Assembly: GCF_019059575.1 (NCBI RefSeq)
Contig: NW_024881502.1
Coordinates: forward strand, 2,422,501 to 2,486,500
Direction: 5' to 3'
Length of the DNA stretch: 64,000 bases
DNA from: Amphibalanus amphitrite
Taxonomy: Eukaryota; Arthropoda; Thecostraca; Balanomorpha; Balanidae
In this document: in pieces, positions 10,991 to 22,474 of the stretch
How the letters are laid out: the number at the start of each line of letters is the position of its first letter
Position numbering within the stretch: position 1 is the stretch's first letter
Position numbers and translations under genes: made by a program
The notes under the pieces: model-generated
What the model saw: only the letters and a program-made list of their open reading frames with translations
What the model was told of the DNA's origin: nothing
Databases searched by the model: none

Positions 10991-11236
10991 GCCCTGCCGT
11001 CCCGTCAGCGGAACCCGGCCGCCCTCCGGTCCCGTCAGCGGAACCCGGCCGCCCTGCCGTCCCGTCAGCGGAACCCGGCCGCCCTGCCGTCCCGTCAGCG
11101 GAACCCGGCCGCCCTGCCGTCCCGTCAGCGGAACCCGGCCGCCCTGCCGTCCCGTCAGCGGAACCCGGCCGCCCTGCCGTCCCGTCAGCGGAACCCGGCC
11201 GCCCTGCCGTCCCGTCAGCGGAACCCGGCCGCCCTC
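10991..11236. repeat. 30-bp minisatellite, eight units
   Basis: Unit gccctgccgtcccgtcagcg plus gaacccggcc, almost perfectly conserved. Each unit is a multiple of three, so all frames stay open and produce false ORFs. Confidence 0.95.
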
Positions 11237-11586
11237 CCGTCCCGCCGCTGTCCGCCGGACCGGACCAGTGCAGAGGTCCGGCGGCGTCCGCGCGCCAGCC
11301 GGTCCAGCGCGGACGTGCCGTGACCAGCGCGGCGATAGTGGCGCGCCGTGTCCAGTGCGGCGATAGTGGCGCGGACACGGACGTCCGCCGCTCCGTCCGT
11401 CTGTGGACGGCCGGAAACGGGTCCCGGAAACAGGCGACGGACATGGGACGACCCTGGATACAGGAGCGGTGAGCCAGGCCAGGGATGGACTCAATGAGCG
11501 CATCTGCACGGCACCAGAAGCGCTCTCGCGTCTCCTATCCGGCGCGCGGGGCCGAAGGCCTCGCACTGCTGGTAGGTACATCTCAC

Positions 11587-11780
11587 TAAAGGCTGAAACA
11601 GCCTCTTCCCGCATTCAGGAAATCGCATGCGAGAGCCTATTCAAATACAATAGATATAATTCTCCCCACATCAACCGCATGCGGGAGGTGCGTGCGATGG
11701 ATGTGAGCGTGCTTCCATGCATTTGAATAGGCTCTTGCATGCGATTTCCTGACTGCGGAAAGAGTCTGTTTCAGCCTTAA
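11587..11780. mobile_element. Foldback element with about 58-bp inverted repeats
   Basis: taaaggctgaaacagcctct at the left and its complement at the right (ctgtttcagcctta) extend inward through aggaaatcgcatgcgagagc to attcaaat. The loop is about 75 bp and no protein is encoded. Confidence 0.75.
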
Positions 11781-11885
11781 CACGCAGTCAAAAATGAAGA
11801 CTGGCGAGCTCCGCGAGGACAGCTGAGGCTGACACGTGGCGGCCCTGGTCCTGAACTGGTGCCGGGCAGCTGCGCCGCTAGCCTA

Positions 11886-12016
11886 GTGGACCAACAGACC
11901 GCGACACCTCAGTGGACCAACAGACCGCGACACCTCAGTGGACCAACAGACCGCGCCACCTCAGGGGACCAACAGACCGCGCCACCTCAGGGGACCAACA
12001 GACCGCGCCACCTCAG
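11886..12016. repeat. 27-bp minisatellite, five units
   Basis: Unit tggaccaacagaccgcgcca plus cctcag(t/g). Confidence 0.9.
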
Positions 12017-12560
12017 TGAGTGGATTAGGGACTGCCCTCGGCTCGTTACGGCCCACTGCGTGATCCGCAGGTCACGGCAGGTCACGGTCCGTGGAAATTC
12101 TCGATTTCCAGCCGTCAAGGAGCGTCATCTATAGTAGCAATTCCCTATAGCTTTTACATATCTGCCGCCAGGGGGATAAATCCCCTTAGTTGGAATCTAC
12201 TTAAAGTAAAAAATATTTATATTAGACGCATATGAAGATAACTCGGGACTGATTGTTAAGTTGCATGCTCACGGCGGGCTGTCTTCGATCTATCACTATA
12301 CATGTCTTATCTGATCGATGAAATAATACAGGAATCCGTTGTCATTCGGGTGTGTTTCATAATAGCTCTTCCGACTTTGACGAATATCGACAGTGCCGTA
12401 ACAACTTTGGTAGTTCGGGTACAGACTGCAATCAAACTGCAGCCAGTTCTTTTGCAACTTATTCCTTAATCAGATGAATACTTGTCATCGATTTATTGGG
12501 CGTACGATATTGGCGTGTGAACGAAGGGGCCAAAAATGCGTATCTACGACCGACTTCTTT
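12017..12560. other. Intron sequence, nothing recognised
   Basis: AT-rich unique sequence; no long ORF, repeat or RNA gene seen. Confidence 0.4.
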
Positions 12561-13065
12561 TTAAAGGGACTATCCCACCTTTAATATGGGGTTTGAGTTG
12601 AGATAGCCAAGTTTGCGGCGAGGTTCAGAAACCACTATCTATCTAGGTTGGAACCCCCGCGGCCTCTTGGTGTTGAAGAAATTCGTTCCCTTCATTTGAA
12701 AATGGGCCTTGTACAAGGCCCTATCTTCAACATGGAGCGACCGTTAGTGTGACGTCACCTCGTTTAGTCATTCTGATTTAAATGGGTTTGTCCGTTGAAA
12801 AATCGCTTAAAACTTGGTCTGAACTTTGTTGTGGTGCCTACAGAGTAAAAAGAATCAGCTTTATGACAGTAATGTGGCCTGGGGAAGGAGGTAATTTTGG
12901 GCTGTGACGTCACATATTTGAAAGTTTGTGTTTGGAATATGGGATGCCTAAGATGTTTAATGAAAAATAAGTGCCAGAACCGTGTTCCTGGTCATCCAAT
13001 CTATAAAGTCGGGCACAATTTAACTGGTTTTAACAACATTTTAGAAGGTGGGATAGTCCCTTTAA
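12561..13065. mobile_element. TTAA-flanked MITE (piggyBac-like)
   Basis: 505 bp including both TTAA sites. The terminal inverted repeat AGGGACTATCCCACCTT is perfect at both ends, directly inside the TTAA. The interior has no transposase. Its right TTAA is also the left TTAA of the next element. Confidence 0.8.
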
Positions 13066-13619
13066 AGGAAATAGTTCACTTTCACGAAATTATTTTTTTT
13101 TGCAACGGATTTATGATTTTTTATGTTCAAAATGATCAGCAAAGCAAATAAAACCTTTTTATAACAAAATATTATTTTCTATATTTTGATATAGGAAGAA
13201 CTTTTCAGTTTCTGTAAGGCACACGCGATCCAGTATGAAAAGAGCATGGGTCCCGAAAATTCTTCAGAAACTAGAGAACTTATCGCAGCCACCGGCATTT
13301 GGGCGATCTGCTCGATCTGATAATGTTCCCCTGAATGTCCTAATTGATCAGTACGAGAATTTCTCTAGAGTTCTCGTAGATAATTTCTCTAGTTTCTGAA
13401 GAATTTTCGGGACCCATGCTCTTTTCATACTGGATGGAAATATATGCAAGGCACACATCCTCAACGCAAGACACCTTTTTCGGGACGAGAAATAGAATAT
13501 CTTTGCCTAGGGTGATCGTTGGGCTGTAAAAGCTCCTGATTTATGCTCGTCTCAGCCCAAGCTACGGAACTGCTATTCCAGTTCAAAACCCATGTTAAAA
13601 AGTGAACTATTTCCTTTAA
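13062..13619. mobile_element. TTAA-flanked MITE carrying a 208-bp hairpin
   Basis: 558 bp with perfect ends TTAA-AGGAAATAGTTCACTTT and complement. It abuts the previous element through one shared TTAA. Inside, 13,228-13,435 is a separate foldback with about 50-bp near-perfect arms starting atccagtatgaaaagagcat. Confidence 0.8.
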
Positions 13620-13801
13620 GAGAAGATAACCGCCAATACAGGAATCGATCCACCAACCTTTCGCTTACCAGACCGAGACTCGAACCACCCGGCTACGACG
13701 ACTCATGGAAGTGATGATTAGCCATATATAATTGGAAACAGTCTCCACTCAAATCTAGCCTCCATGCATGCGTTGTCGCGTCGGATGGCTATGACGTCGC
13801 A

Positions 13802-14226
13802 CTATAGTTCGTTTTTTTTAAGTTTGACCCTCACTGTAAACGTCTTTTTGAACATCGCACGAGAATTGCTAGCTGAATTACTGAGAAAACTGGTTGGCGC
13901 ACACTGATTTAATCAGATTTCACAGACGATCAATTTCATCAAATTTATTTACTATTTCACAGACTCGTAAATCGTATCTGCCAATACCTACAGCCTCACA
14001 GGGATAGACGACTTCTCAGGACTTATGTCTGAACTAATAAATAAATTGCACGGCGCTTAACATAACGTTAAATCGTCGATGTTCAAAACTTATTTTTGAA
14101 AATATTATTCATATCAACAATACCCTGTGCGCTTACCAGTTTTCTCAGTAATTCAGCTAGCAATTCTCGTGCTGTGTTCAAAGAGACGTTTACAGTGAGG
14201 GGCAAACTTAAGAAAAACGGACTATA
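13802..14226. mobile_element. MITE with inverted repeats of about 100 bp
   Basis: Ends tatagttcgttttt / complement of aaaaacggactata. The arms share ccctcactgtaaacgtct, gcacgagaattgctagctga and attactgagaaaactgg. The interior is AT-rich and non-coding, and the probable target site is TA. Confidence 0.75.
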
Positions 14227-14342
14227 GAGATATCGCTAGTTGGTGGGCCGATTCGTGTAATACACTTGGCGAATACGCCGTCCGCCCACCCTCCGTCGGC
14301 TGCCGTCCACCCGAGCTAACGCACACAGCTGACGACGGCGAC

Positions 14343-14625
14343 GGATGGTGGTCACTGGTCACCGGTCAACAACCAATGGTCACTGGTCACCGGTCAACTG
14401 CCAGTGGTCACTGGTCACCGGTCAACTACCAGTGGTCGGTGGTCACTCGTCAACTACCAGTGGTCACTGGTCAACGGTCAACTACCAGTGGTCGGTGGTC
14501 GGTCAACTGCCAGTGGTCACTGGTCACCGGTCACCTACCAGTGGTCGGTGGTCACTGGTCACCGGTCAACTACCAGTGGTCGGTGGTCACTGGTCACCGG
14601 TCAACTACCAGTGGTCGGCTGCAAT
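14343..14625. repeat. GGTCACTGGTCACCGGTCAAC minisatellite
   Basis: Units around ggtcactggtcaccggtcaa plus ctaccagtggtc, with length variants. Near the inverse complement of the array at 15,836-16,052 (tgaccagtgaccactgacc). Confidence 0.9.
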
Positions 14626-14861
14626 GGTTGGCCAGCGCGGCTGCACACGTGGCCCACTGGCGACTTACGGCCCCATCACCAGAGGACGAGTCTGCCCGGT
14701 ACGCGGTAGTGGCGCAGTCTGCACGGCGCTGCAGTGTGCAGGCCGTGCAGCGGCCGGCCGGCGCGGCGCCCTACTGAGCACTGGCCGGCCCATTGAGTGG
14801 TGAGCTCGGACAGCCGTGAGTGAGAGCTGGGCCACCGGGCCGCGCGCCGAGCTGCGGCAGC

Positions 14862-15765
14862 TCTGCCCACCAGGGCAGCCGCACGACACCGGGACACTGT
14901 CCTCAGATCTGCCCACCAGGGCAGCCGCACGACACCAGGACACTGTCCTCAGATCTGCCCACCAGGGCAGCCGCACGACACCGGGACACTGTCCTCAGAT
15001 CTGCCCACCAGGGCAGCCGCACGACAACAGGACACTGTCCTCAGATCTGCCCACCAGGGCAGCCGCACGACATCAGGACACTGTCCTCAGATCTGCCCAC
15101 CAGGGCAGCCGCACGACACCGGGACACTGTCCTCAGATCTGCCCACCAGGGCAGCCGCACGACACCGGGAGTCGGGACACTGTCCTCAGATCTGCCCACC
15201 AGGGCAGTCGCACGACACCAGGACACTGTCCTCAGATCTGCCCACCAGGGCAGCCGCGCGACAACAGGACACTGTCCTCAGATCTGCCCACCAGGGCAGC
15301 CGCACGACATCAGGACACTGTCCTCAGATCTGCCCACCAGGGCAGCCGCACGACACCGGGACACTGTCCTCAGATCTGCCCACCAGGGCAGCCGCACGAC
15401 ACCGGGACACTGTCCTCAGATCTGCCCATCAGGGCAGCCGCACGACACCGGGACACTGTCCTCAGATCTGCCCACCAGGGCAGCCGCACGACACCGGGAC
15501 ACTGTCCTCAGATCTGCCCACCAGGGCAGCCGCACGACACCGGGAGTCGGGACACTGTTCTCAGGTCTGCCCACCAGGGCAGCCGCACGACACCGGGACA
15601 CTGTCCTGTTGTAGCTGCGGCAGCTCCGCCCACCAGGGCAGCCGCACGACACCGGGACACTGTCCTCAGATCTGCCCACCAGGGCAGCCGCACGACATCA
15701 CGACACTGTCCTCAGATCTGCCCACCAGGGCAGCCGCACGACACCAGGACACTGTCTGTCCTGCC
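14862..15765. repeat. 46-bp minisatellite, about 19 units
   Basis: Unit agatctgcccaccagggcag then ccgcacgacaccgggacact and gtcctc. Each unit contains the perfect hairpin CTGCCC-ACCA-GGGCAG. Two units carry a 6-bp insert (gggagtc...). Confidence 0.95.
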
Positions 15766-15835
15766 AGGGCAGTACGCCGCCGCGCCGGTCCGGTGGCGCG
15801 GCGCGGCTCCTCTCAGCGTTCGGCGCCCACCAGTG

Positions 15836-16052
15836 ACCGCTGACCAGTGACCAGTGACCACTGACCACTGACAGCTGACCTGTGACCATTGACCAGTGAC
15901 CAGTGACCACTAACCACTGACCTGTGACCAGTGAACAGTGACCAATGACCACTGACCGCTGACCAGTGACTACTAACCACTGACCACAGACTACTAACCA
16001 CTGTCCGCTGACCACTGTCCGCTGACCAGTGACCAGTGACCAGCGACCAGTG
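15836..16052. repeat. TGACCAGTGACCACTGACC minisatellite
   Basis: Irregular 7-20-bp units of tgaccagtgac/tgaccactgac. Confidence 0.9.
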
Positions 16053-16605
16053 ACACAGACGTCTTAGTCGGTGGATGGAAGCACCGGCTGGTCCCGTCTG
16101 ACGCGGAAAGCCTGGAGTCCGAATACGCCAATGATACAACAATATTAGCATTGATTCATTGCATCAATGCCCAGTACTATGGAGATGTGTAATGAAAAAG
16201 CCTGCAACACAGCTACGAACGTTTCCGGTATCTAATAGCAGATACCAATCTGCAAGGACGGCAAGGTGTTCAGAGCTGAGGAGGTTGACAGACACCGACC
16301 CGGCTGCGGCGGACGGCGGTCTGGGCAGCCTGTGTTCGCCCGTCATCGTACACTAGGGCACAGGTCAGCCGCCCGCGTGTGGGGAACACAGAGACCGTCG
16401 AAGAAGAGTGTCACCGCTCGGCCGGCCGGGCGGGTCGGCGCGGCCTGTCCGCGTCCGCTGACCCCGGGGCACGGACAGATCAGCGGCTCTCACACACACA
16501 CACACGTCACACACACACAGGCCACCAGACGAGCCGGACAGTATAAACACGGCGGCTGCCAGCCGGCCGCAGGGGGACGGCGGGCCCCGGCGGCCGCAGG
16601 GGGAC
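16053..16605. other. Intron sequence with a CA-repeat
   Basis: No exon seen. A short CACA tract lies at 16,491-16,519 and duplicated GC-rich ggccgcagggggacgg blocks lie at 16,566-16,610. Confidence 0.45.
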
Positions 16606-16613
16606 GGCCGGAC

Positions 16614-18445
16614 TAGTGATGTCAATTTCAGAAATTTTGGAAACCAATACCAAACCGATGCCGACGAAAACCACTGAGAGCATACCAAAACCGAACCGTT
16701 TTGCAGAAATAGGGTGAAATACCGACTAGGTACCGAATTCAGGGAATCATCAAACAAATGCTTCAAACTTTTTCAAAACAAATGATAAGCATTGAAAGGT
16801 AATACTTTAAAATAAGGCAACCAAAACAAGTCAGGAAATCTCTAAATTATTTGCACTGCAAAAAAAAATAACTGTATTGTGTAACTATGAACAAAAATTC
16901 AGGTCAGTAACTTAACTGGGATGTGGATTCAAGTCATCTGCATGAGGTGATATAGGACAAGAACTTGAACCCTGAGGCCTGAATCTCATCCATGCCTGAA
17001 CCATCAAACGTCCTTTCAATTCAAGTCACTCAATTCAAGTCCAGTCAAGACAGGGTTACGTGTGCTATCATGATCCAAAAATGGTAACCAAATGACAATA
17101 ATGGGCTGGGCTATACCATTAATGTAAACAAAATCCATGATACCTACATTTCAACTCAAGTAGCGATGGTGACGATAGTGACGCAGCCAATTTTTCATCA
17201 TAAACAAATGTTTAACACAACAAATCTTGATAAATAATTACTTACGAGGCACACTGATAGATAGCAGACACCACTGTAATGATATCGTGATGAAAGCTAA
17301 GTAAAATGTTCATAATTTTACAGAATCATTGACACGTGTCACGTGGCATCTCTTCCACAATGGCAGCCTTGCAGGCGGCGGCCATGTGCATTTAGGCACG
17401 AAACGCACGGAATTAACAAAGTTTTTTTTCTTTTTTGCTTAAGAACACTTACGTTATTAATATGATGTTTATATTTTGACATCTTAAAATTAATTTAAGA
17501 AAGATTGTAGGCTGTTATTGATAAAAAATGAAGAACCAGAAAAACAAATTTGCTCAATTATTTTTAATTAGCTATTGAGGTAGGTACAACGGGTTTTGGC
17601 GCAGCTGCGACATCATCAAGTTCTTAGTTGTGTTCAGTTTTTAAACTGCTAGTTGCGAATCAAGCCAAGACCCAATTATATTTTAGGAATGCTTTTGATT
17701 ACATTGCTAGCGATTTCTATCTCTTGAGGAGAGCAGGAAAGAGAACACTAATTAAAGAAAATAAATTATCCACAGGATCTTTTTGAAGTTGAGCGAAGTT
17801 GAGAATTGGGGGGTGATGATAAAGTGATAAATGCTGCCTTTAATATTAGATGATAATGGTGAAGCTAGTGCTATAAAAAACAGGGTTTTGGCTTTTGGAT
17901 AATGTAACTGCATTGCAGTGAAATGGAGAGCAAGACAAGGTCAAGATCAATCACAGACTCATCAAAACAAAGTCAAATTTGTTACTAATGAATGCTTGGG
18001 AAATTTTGAGTAAGGTAGTTGAAGTATGCTTTCCAGTATACAGTGAGTTAAACATTGATACATGTTTATGTCTTGCACATTAGTTTTTTTGTAAGATGAT
18101 TATCCTCATGGTATTGGAATTTGCTAGCACTGATAACTTGCCATTTAACATTGGTAGACTGATGTGTTTGATGTTACAGTTAATGTGTTTGCCCATTTCT
18201 TGTGACATCACATGCATTTGGGAGAAATGTGTCATGATTGTCCTTTTTCTTCATCCAATGTCATTTAGCAAATCAAATTTGAGTTCAGAAGGTTTATAAA
18301 AAATGTTTTCAATTTTTTATGACAGTAGTTGACTTTAATAATACCGACAAAATACCAAATGCTTTTGGTATAAAATACCGAATACCGAATCGGTATTGGT
18401 TCGGTATCGGTATACCGAAATTTTGGTAACCGATTGACATCACTA
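16614..18445. mobile_element. hAT-type DNA transposon, non-autonomous
   Basis: 1,832 bp bounded by an exact 8-bp target duplication GGCCGGAC (16,606-16,613 and 18,446-18,453). The terminal inverted repeat starts TAGTGATGTCAAT and is complemented at the right end. Subterminal regions are rich in ggtattggttcggtatcgg-like units, a known style of hAT ends. The interior is AT-rich and I find no transposase frame, so the copy is probably non-autonomous or decayed. The 377-bp MITE at 53,550 has a related end (TAGTGGTGTCAA). Confidence 0.85.
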
Positions 18446-18671
18446 GGCCGGACGGCGGGCCCGGGCGGCCGCAGAGCCACTTCCGACCGGGTCAGCACGC
18501 GGCCAGGGAGCAGGCGGCTGGGCCGCCCGGCAGAGCCGCTCCACACAGCGGACTCGACACAGACGAGTACTGCAGCCCGACCAGCGCACCGGACGTGTCT
18601 AGGGCCGTGTGCATGTAGATATATCTGTGTGGCGGAAACAGATATCGGCCCGCGCGGGCTGCCGGCAGCGC

Positions 18672-18812
18672 GTGGAGAGCGCTGCCGGCTGGAGGCTGCT
18701 GGAGGCCGCTACACAGCACAGCTGCCGGCTGGAGGCTGCTGGAGGCCGCTACACAGCACAGCTGCCGGCTGGAGCCTGCTGGAGGCCGCTACACAGCACA
18801 GCTGCCGGCTGT
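18672..18812. repeat. 40-bp minisatellite, 3.5 units
   Basis: Unit gctgccggctggaggctgct then ggaggccgctacacagcaca. Confidence 0.9.
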
Positions 18813-18886
18813 AGAGCCTGACCGACTGACTGGCACCGGCTCTGGTTGACCTGACCTGACCTGAACCGACCTGGGCTAAATGCATG

Positions 18887-19053
18887 AAGACATCGACAGT
18901 TCCGAGCAAGAACATCCTAAGTGTCAAATTTTTCGAAATTGAGATGTTCATACCATTCGACTCAGCTCGTCGAGCTGAGTCGAATGGTATAAAAATCTCA
19001 ACTTCGAAAAAATTGACACTAAGGATGTTCTTGCTCGAAACTATTGACATCAT
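18887..19053. repeat. Near-perfect 167-bp palindrome
   Basis: Two arms of about 83 bp meet at 18,970 (cagctcgtcgagctg). The arms share caagaacatcct(t)a(a)gtgtcaa, tcgaaattgaga and taccattcgactcagctcg with only about 10 mismatches. With a 1-base loop it would extrude as a long hairpin. Confidence 0.85.
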
Positions 19054-19194
19054 CTGTGATCAAAACTAAAATGACATCCGTGATCAGCACCTCGAAAACC
19101 CCATAACAGTCACACTTTACAACGTTCTAACAGGTCCCGATTTTCCCGACTTTGAGGGTCATTGACCTGACCTGGAAGGTCAACTGATGATCTA

Positions 19195-19495
19195 GGACCT
19201 TAAAATTGGGTATCATCGGCTTCCTCTCGTCACAGGCAACAAGCTCGTCTTTTCCGCCAAGCTGACAAGGAGGGTCGCACCTCCCCCCTTCTGCCGTCGT
19301 AGGAAGCAAAATGGCCAGTGCCGGTGAGGGTTAAAATTGGGTATCATCGGCTTCCTCTCGTCACGGGCAGCACGCTCGTTTTTCACGCGAAGCTCTAGCT
19401 CAATCAATAGCAAAACGGTAAAGGGAGGCCATCGCATCCCCCCCTTATATGTTCGTGGCTGGCAAAACACCAATACGGGCGAGGGTTAAGGCGCC
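19195..19495. repeat. Two tandem diverged copies of a 150-bp repeat ending in GGGTTAA
   Basis: Both copies begin ttaaaattgggtatcatcgg then cttcctctcgtcac and end g(g)cgagggttaa. The ends resemble the TTAA elements at 44-61 kb (CGAGGGTTAA). Confidence 0.6.
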
Positions 19496-19504
19496 TGTGT
19501 CCCG

Positions 19505-22095
19505 CTGACAGTGTATCAGGTGTCCCGCTGGCAATGTATCACGTGTCCCGCTGACAATATATCAGGTGCCCCGCTGACAGTGTATCAGGTGTCCCGCTGG
19601 CAGTTTATCAGGTGCCCCGCTGGCAGTGCATTAGGTGTCCACTGGCAGTGTGTCAGGTGTTCGGCTGGCAATGTATCAGGTGTCCCGCTGACAGTGTATC
19701 AGGTGTCCCGCTTGCAATGTATCAGGTGTCCCACTGACAGTGTATCAGGTGCCCCGCTGACAGTGTATCAGGTGTCCCGCTGGCAGTTTATCAGGTGTCC
19801 CGGTGACAGTGTATCAGGTGTCCCGCTTGCAATGTATCAGGTGTCCCACTGACAGTGTATCAGGTGTCCCGCTGACAGTGTATCAGGTGTCCCGCTGACA
19901 GTGTATCAGGTGTCCCGCTGACAGTGTATCAGGTGTCCCGCTGACAATGTATCAGGTGTCCCGCTGGCAGTGTATCAGGTGTCCCGCTGGCAGTGCATTA
20001 GGTGTCCCACTGGCAGTGTGTCAGGTGTCCCGCTGGCAATGTATCAGGTGTCCCGCTGACAGTGTATCAGGTGTCCCGCTTGCAATGTATCAGGTGTCCC
20101 ACTGACAGTGTATCAGGTGTCCCACTGACAATGTATCAGGTGTCCCGCTGACAGTGTATCAGGTGTCCCGCTGACAGTGTATCAGGTGTCCCGCTGACAG
20201 TGTATCAGGTGCCCCGCTGGCAGTGCATTAGGTGTCCCACTGGCAGTGTGTCAGGTGTCCCGCTGGCAGTGTATCAGGTGTCCCGCTGACAGTGTATCAG
20301 GTGTCCCGCTTGCAATGTATCAGGTGTCCCACTGACAGTGTATCAGGTGTCCCGCTGACAGTGTATCAGGTGTCCCGCTGACAGTGTATCAGGTGTCCCG
20401 CTGACAGTGTATCAGGTGTCCCGCTGACAATGTATCAGGTGTCCCGCTGGCAGTGTATCAGGTGTCCCGCTGGCAGTGCATTAGGTGTCCCACTGGCAGT
20501 GTGTCAGGTGTCCCGCTGGCAGTGTGTCAGGTGTCCCGCTGGCAATGTATCAGGTGTCCCGCTTGCAATGATCAGGTGTCCCACTGACAGTGTATCAGGT
20601 GTCCCGCTGACAGTGTATCAGGTGTCCCGCTGACAGTGTATCAGGTGCCCCGCTGGCAGTGCATTAGGTGTCCCACTGGCAGTGTGTCAGGTGTTCGGCT
20701 GGCATTGTATCAGGTGTCCCACTGACAGTGTATCAGGTGTCCCGCTGACAGTGTATCAGGTGTCCCGCTGACAGTGTGTCAGGTGTCCCGCTGGCAATGT
20801 ATCAGGTGTCCCGCTGACAGTGTATCAGGTGTCCCGCTTGCAATGTATCAGGTGTCCCGCTGGCAGTGCATTAGGTGTCCCACTGACAGTGTATCAGGTG
20901 TCCCGCTGACAGTGTATCAGGTGTCCCGCTGGCAGTGAGTCAGGTGTCCCGCTTGCAATGTATCAGGTGTCCCACTGACAGTGTATCAGGTGTCCCACTG
21001 ACAGTGTATCAGGTGTCCCACTGACAATGTATCAGGTGTCCCGCTGGCAGTGTATCAGGTGCCCCGCTGGCAGTGCATCAGGTGCCCCGCTGGCATTGTA
21101 TCAGGTGCCCCGCTGACAGTGTATCAGGTGTCCCGCTGACAGTGTATCAGGTGTCCCGCTGGCAGTGTGTCAGGTGTCCCGCTTGCAATGTATCAGGTGT
21201 CCCACTGACAGTGTATCAGGTGTCCCGCTGACAATGTATCAGGTGTCCCGCTGACAGTGTATCAGGTGTCCCGCTGACAGTGTATCAGGTGTCCCACTGA
21301 CAGTGTATCAGGTGTCCCGCTGACAGTGTATCAGGTGTCCCGCCGACAGTGTATCAGGTGTCCCGCTGACAGTGTATCAGGTGTCCCACTGACAATGTAT
21401 CAGGTGTCCCACTGACAGTGTATCAGGTGTCCCACTGACAGTGTATCAGGTGTCCCGCTGACAGTGTATCAGGTGTCCCACTGACAGTGTATCAGGTGTC
21501 CCGCTGACAGTGTATCAGGTGTCCCGCCGACAGTGTATCAGGTGTCCCGCCGACAGTGTATCAGGTGTCCCGCTGACAGTGTATCAGGTGTCCCGCTGAC
21601 AGTGTATCAGGTGTCCCGCTGACAGTGTATCAGGTGTCCCGCTTGCAATGTATCAGGTGTCCCACTGACAGTGTATCAGGTGTCCCACTGATAATGTATC
21701 AGGTGTCCCGCTGGCAGTGTATCAGGTGTCCCGCGGACAGTGTATCAGGTGTCCCGCTGGCAGTGCATTAGGTGTCCACTGGCAGTGTGTCAGGTGTTCG
21801 GCTGGCAATGTATCAGGTGTCCCACTGACAATGTATCAGGTGTCCCGCTGACTGTGTATCAGGTGTCCCGCTGGCAGTGCATTAGGTGTCCACTGGCAGT
21901 GTGTCAGGTGTTCGGCTGGCAATGTATCAGGTGTCCCACTGACAATGTATCAGGTGTCCCGCTGACAGTGTATCAGGTGTCCCGCTGACAGTGTATCAGG
22001 TGTTCGGCTGGCAATGTATCAGGTGCCCCGCTGGCAGTGCATTAGGTGTCCCACTGGCAGTGTGTCAGATGTCCCGCTGGCAGTGTGTCAGGTGT
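19505..22095. repeat. 23-bp minisatellite, about 110 units, in netrin intron 3
   Basis: Unit caggtgtcccgctgacagtg plus tat, with variants (tggcagtgcatt, ttgcaatgtat, ggtgttcgg). Higher-order periodicity is visible where variant units recur in the same order (for example around 20,220, 20,470, 20,650). Confidence 0.95.
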
Positions 22096-22336
22096 TCGGC
22101 TGGCAGTGTTACAGGGGTCCGTCCGGCTGGCAGTGTGGCAGGGGTCCGTCCGGCTGGCAGTGTGGCAGGGGTCCGTCCGGCTGGCAGTGTGGCAGGGGTC
22201 CGTCCGGCTGGCAGTGTGGCAGGGGTCCGTCCGGCTGGCAGTGTGGCAGGGGTCCGTCCGGCTGGCAGTGTTGCAGGGGTCCGTCCGGCTGGCAGTGTGG
22301 CAGGGGTCCGTCCGGCTGGCAGTGTGGCAGGCCGCC
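22096..22336. repeat. 27-bp minisatellite, nine units, next to the exon 3 donor
   Basis: Unit ggcagtgtggcaggggtccg then tccggct, very uniform. It is related to the 23-bp units to its left (ctggcagtgt core) and ends 16 bp from exon 3. Confidence 0.95.
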
Positions 22337-22352
22337 GGTGTGCGACACCTAC

Positions 22353-22474
22353 CCAGATCGAGTGTGAGGTTGACGACGCTCGGGTACTGGATGTCGTCCA
22401 TCATGGTCTCCGACTGCCACCAGGTCTCATTCTCGAAGTTGTTAAAGTCGGTAAGGTATGAGGGCGGGTGTTGC
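22353..22474 (-). CDS. Netrin exon 3 (LamNT domain)
   Basis: Third coding exon, 122 bp, completing codon 89 and running to one base of codon 130. The acceptor is ctgtctgcag|GCAACAC and the donor ATCTGG|gtaggt (phase 1). The peptide [20 protein letters not shown] matches the HPPxxLTDxNN...TCWQSE block of netrin LamNT domains; the usual Cys before Trp-Gln-Ser is Trp here. It continues with the [11 protein letters not shown] strand (P.NVTLTLSLG in vertebrates). There is one potential N-glycosylation site in each block (NET, NLT). Ten bases into intron 3 a 2.8-kb minisatellite begins. Confidence 0.93.

Noticed and set aside
10863-11614. Long ORFs on both strands around 11 kb
   Set aside because: The 30-bp unit is a multiple of three, so frames stay open without selection; the peptides are simple repeats.
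14862-15765. CRISPR-like array of regularly spaced repeats
   Set aside because: Units are repeated in full with no unique spacers and the host is eukaryotic; this is a minisatellite.
14816-15850. 344-residue ORF
   Set aside because: Pure translation of the 46-bp tandem repeat; no start context or domain.
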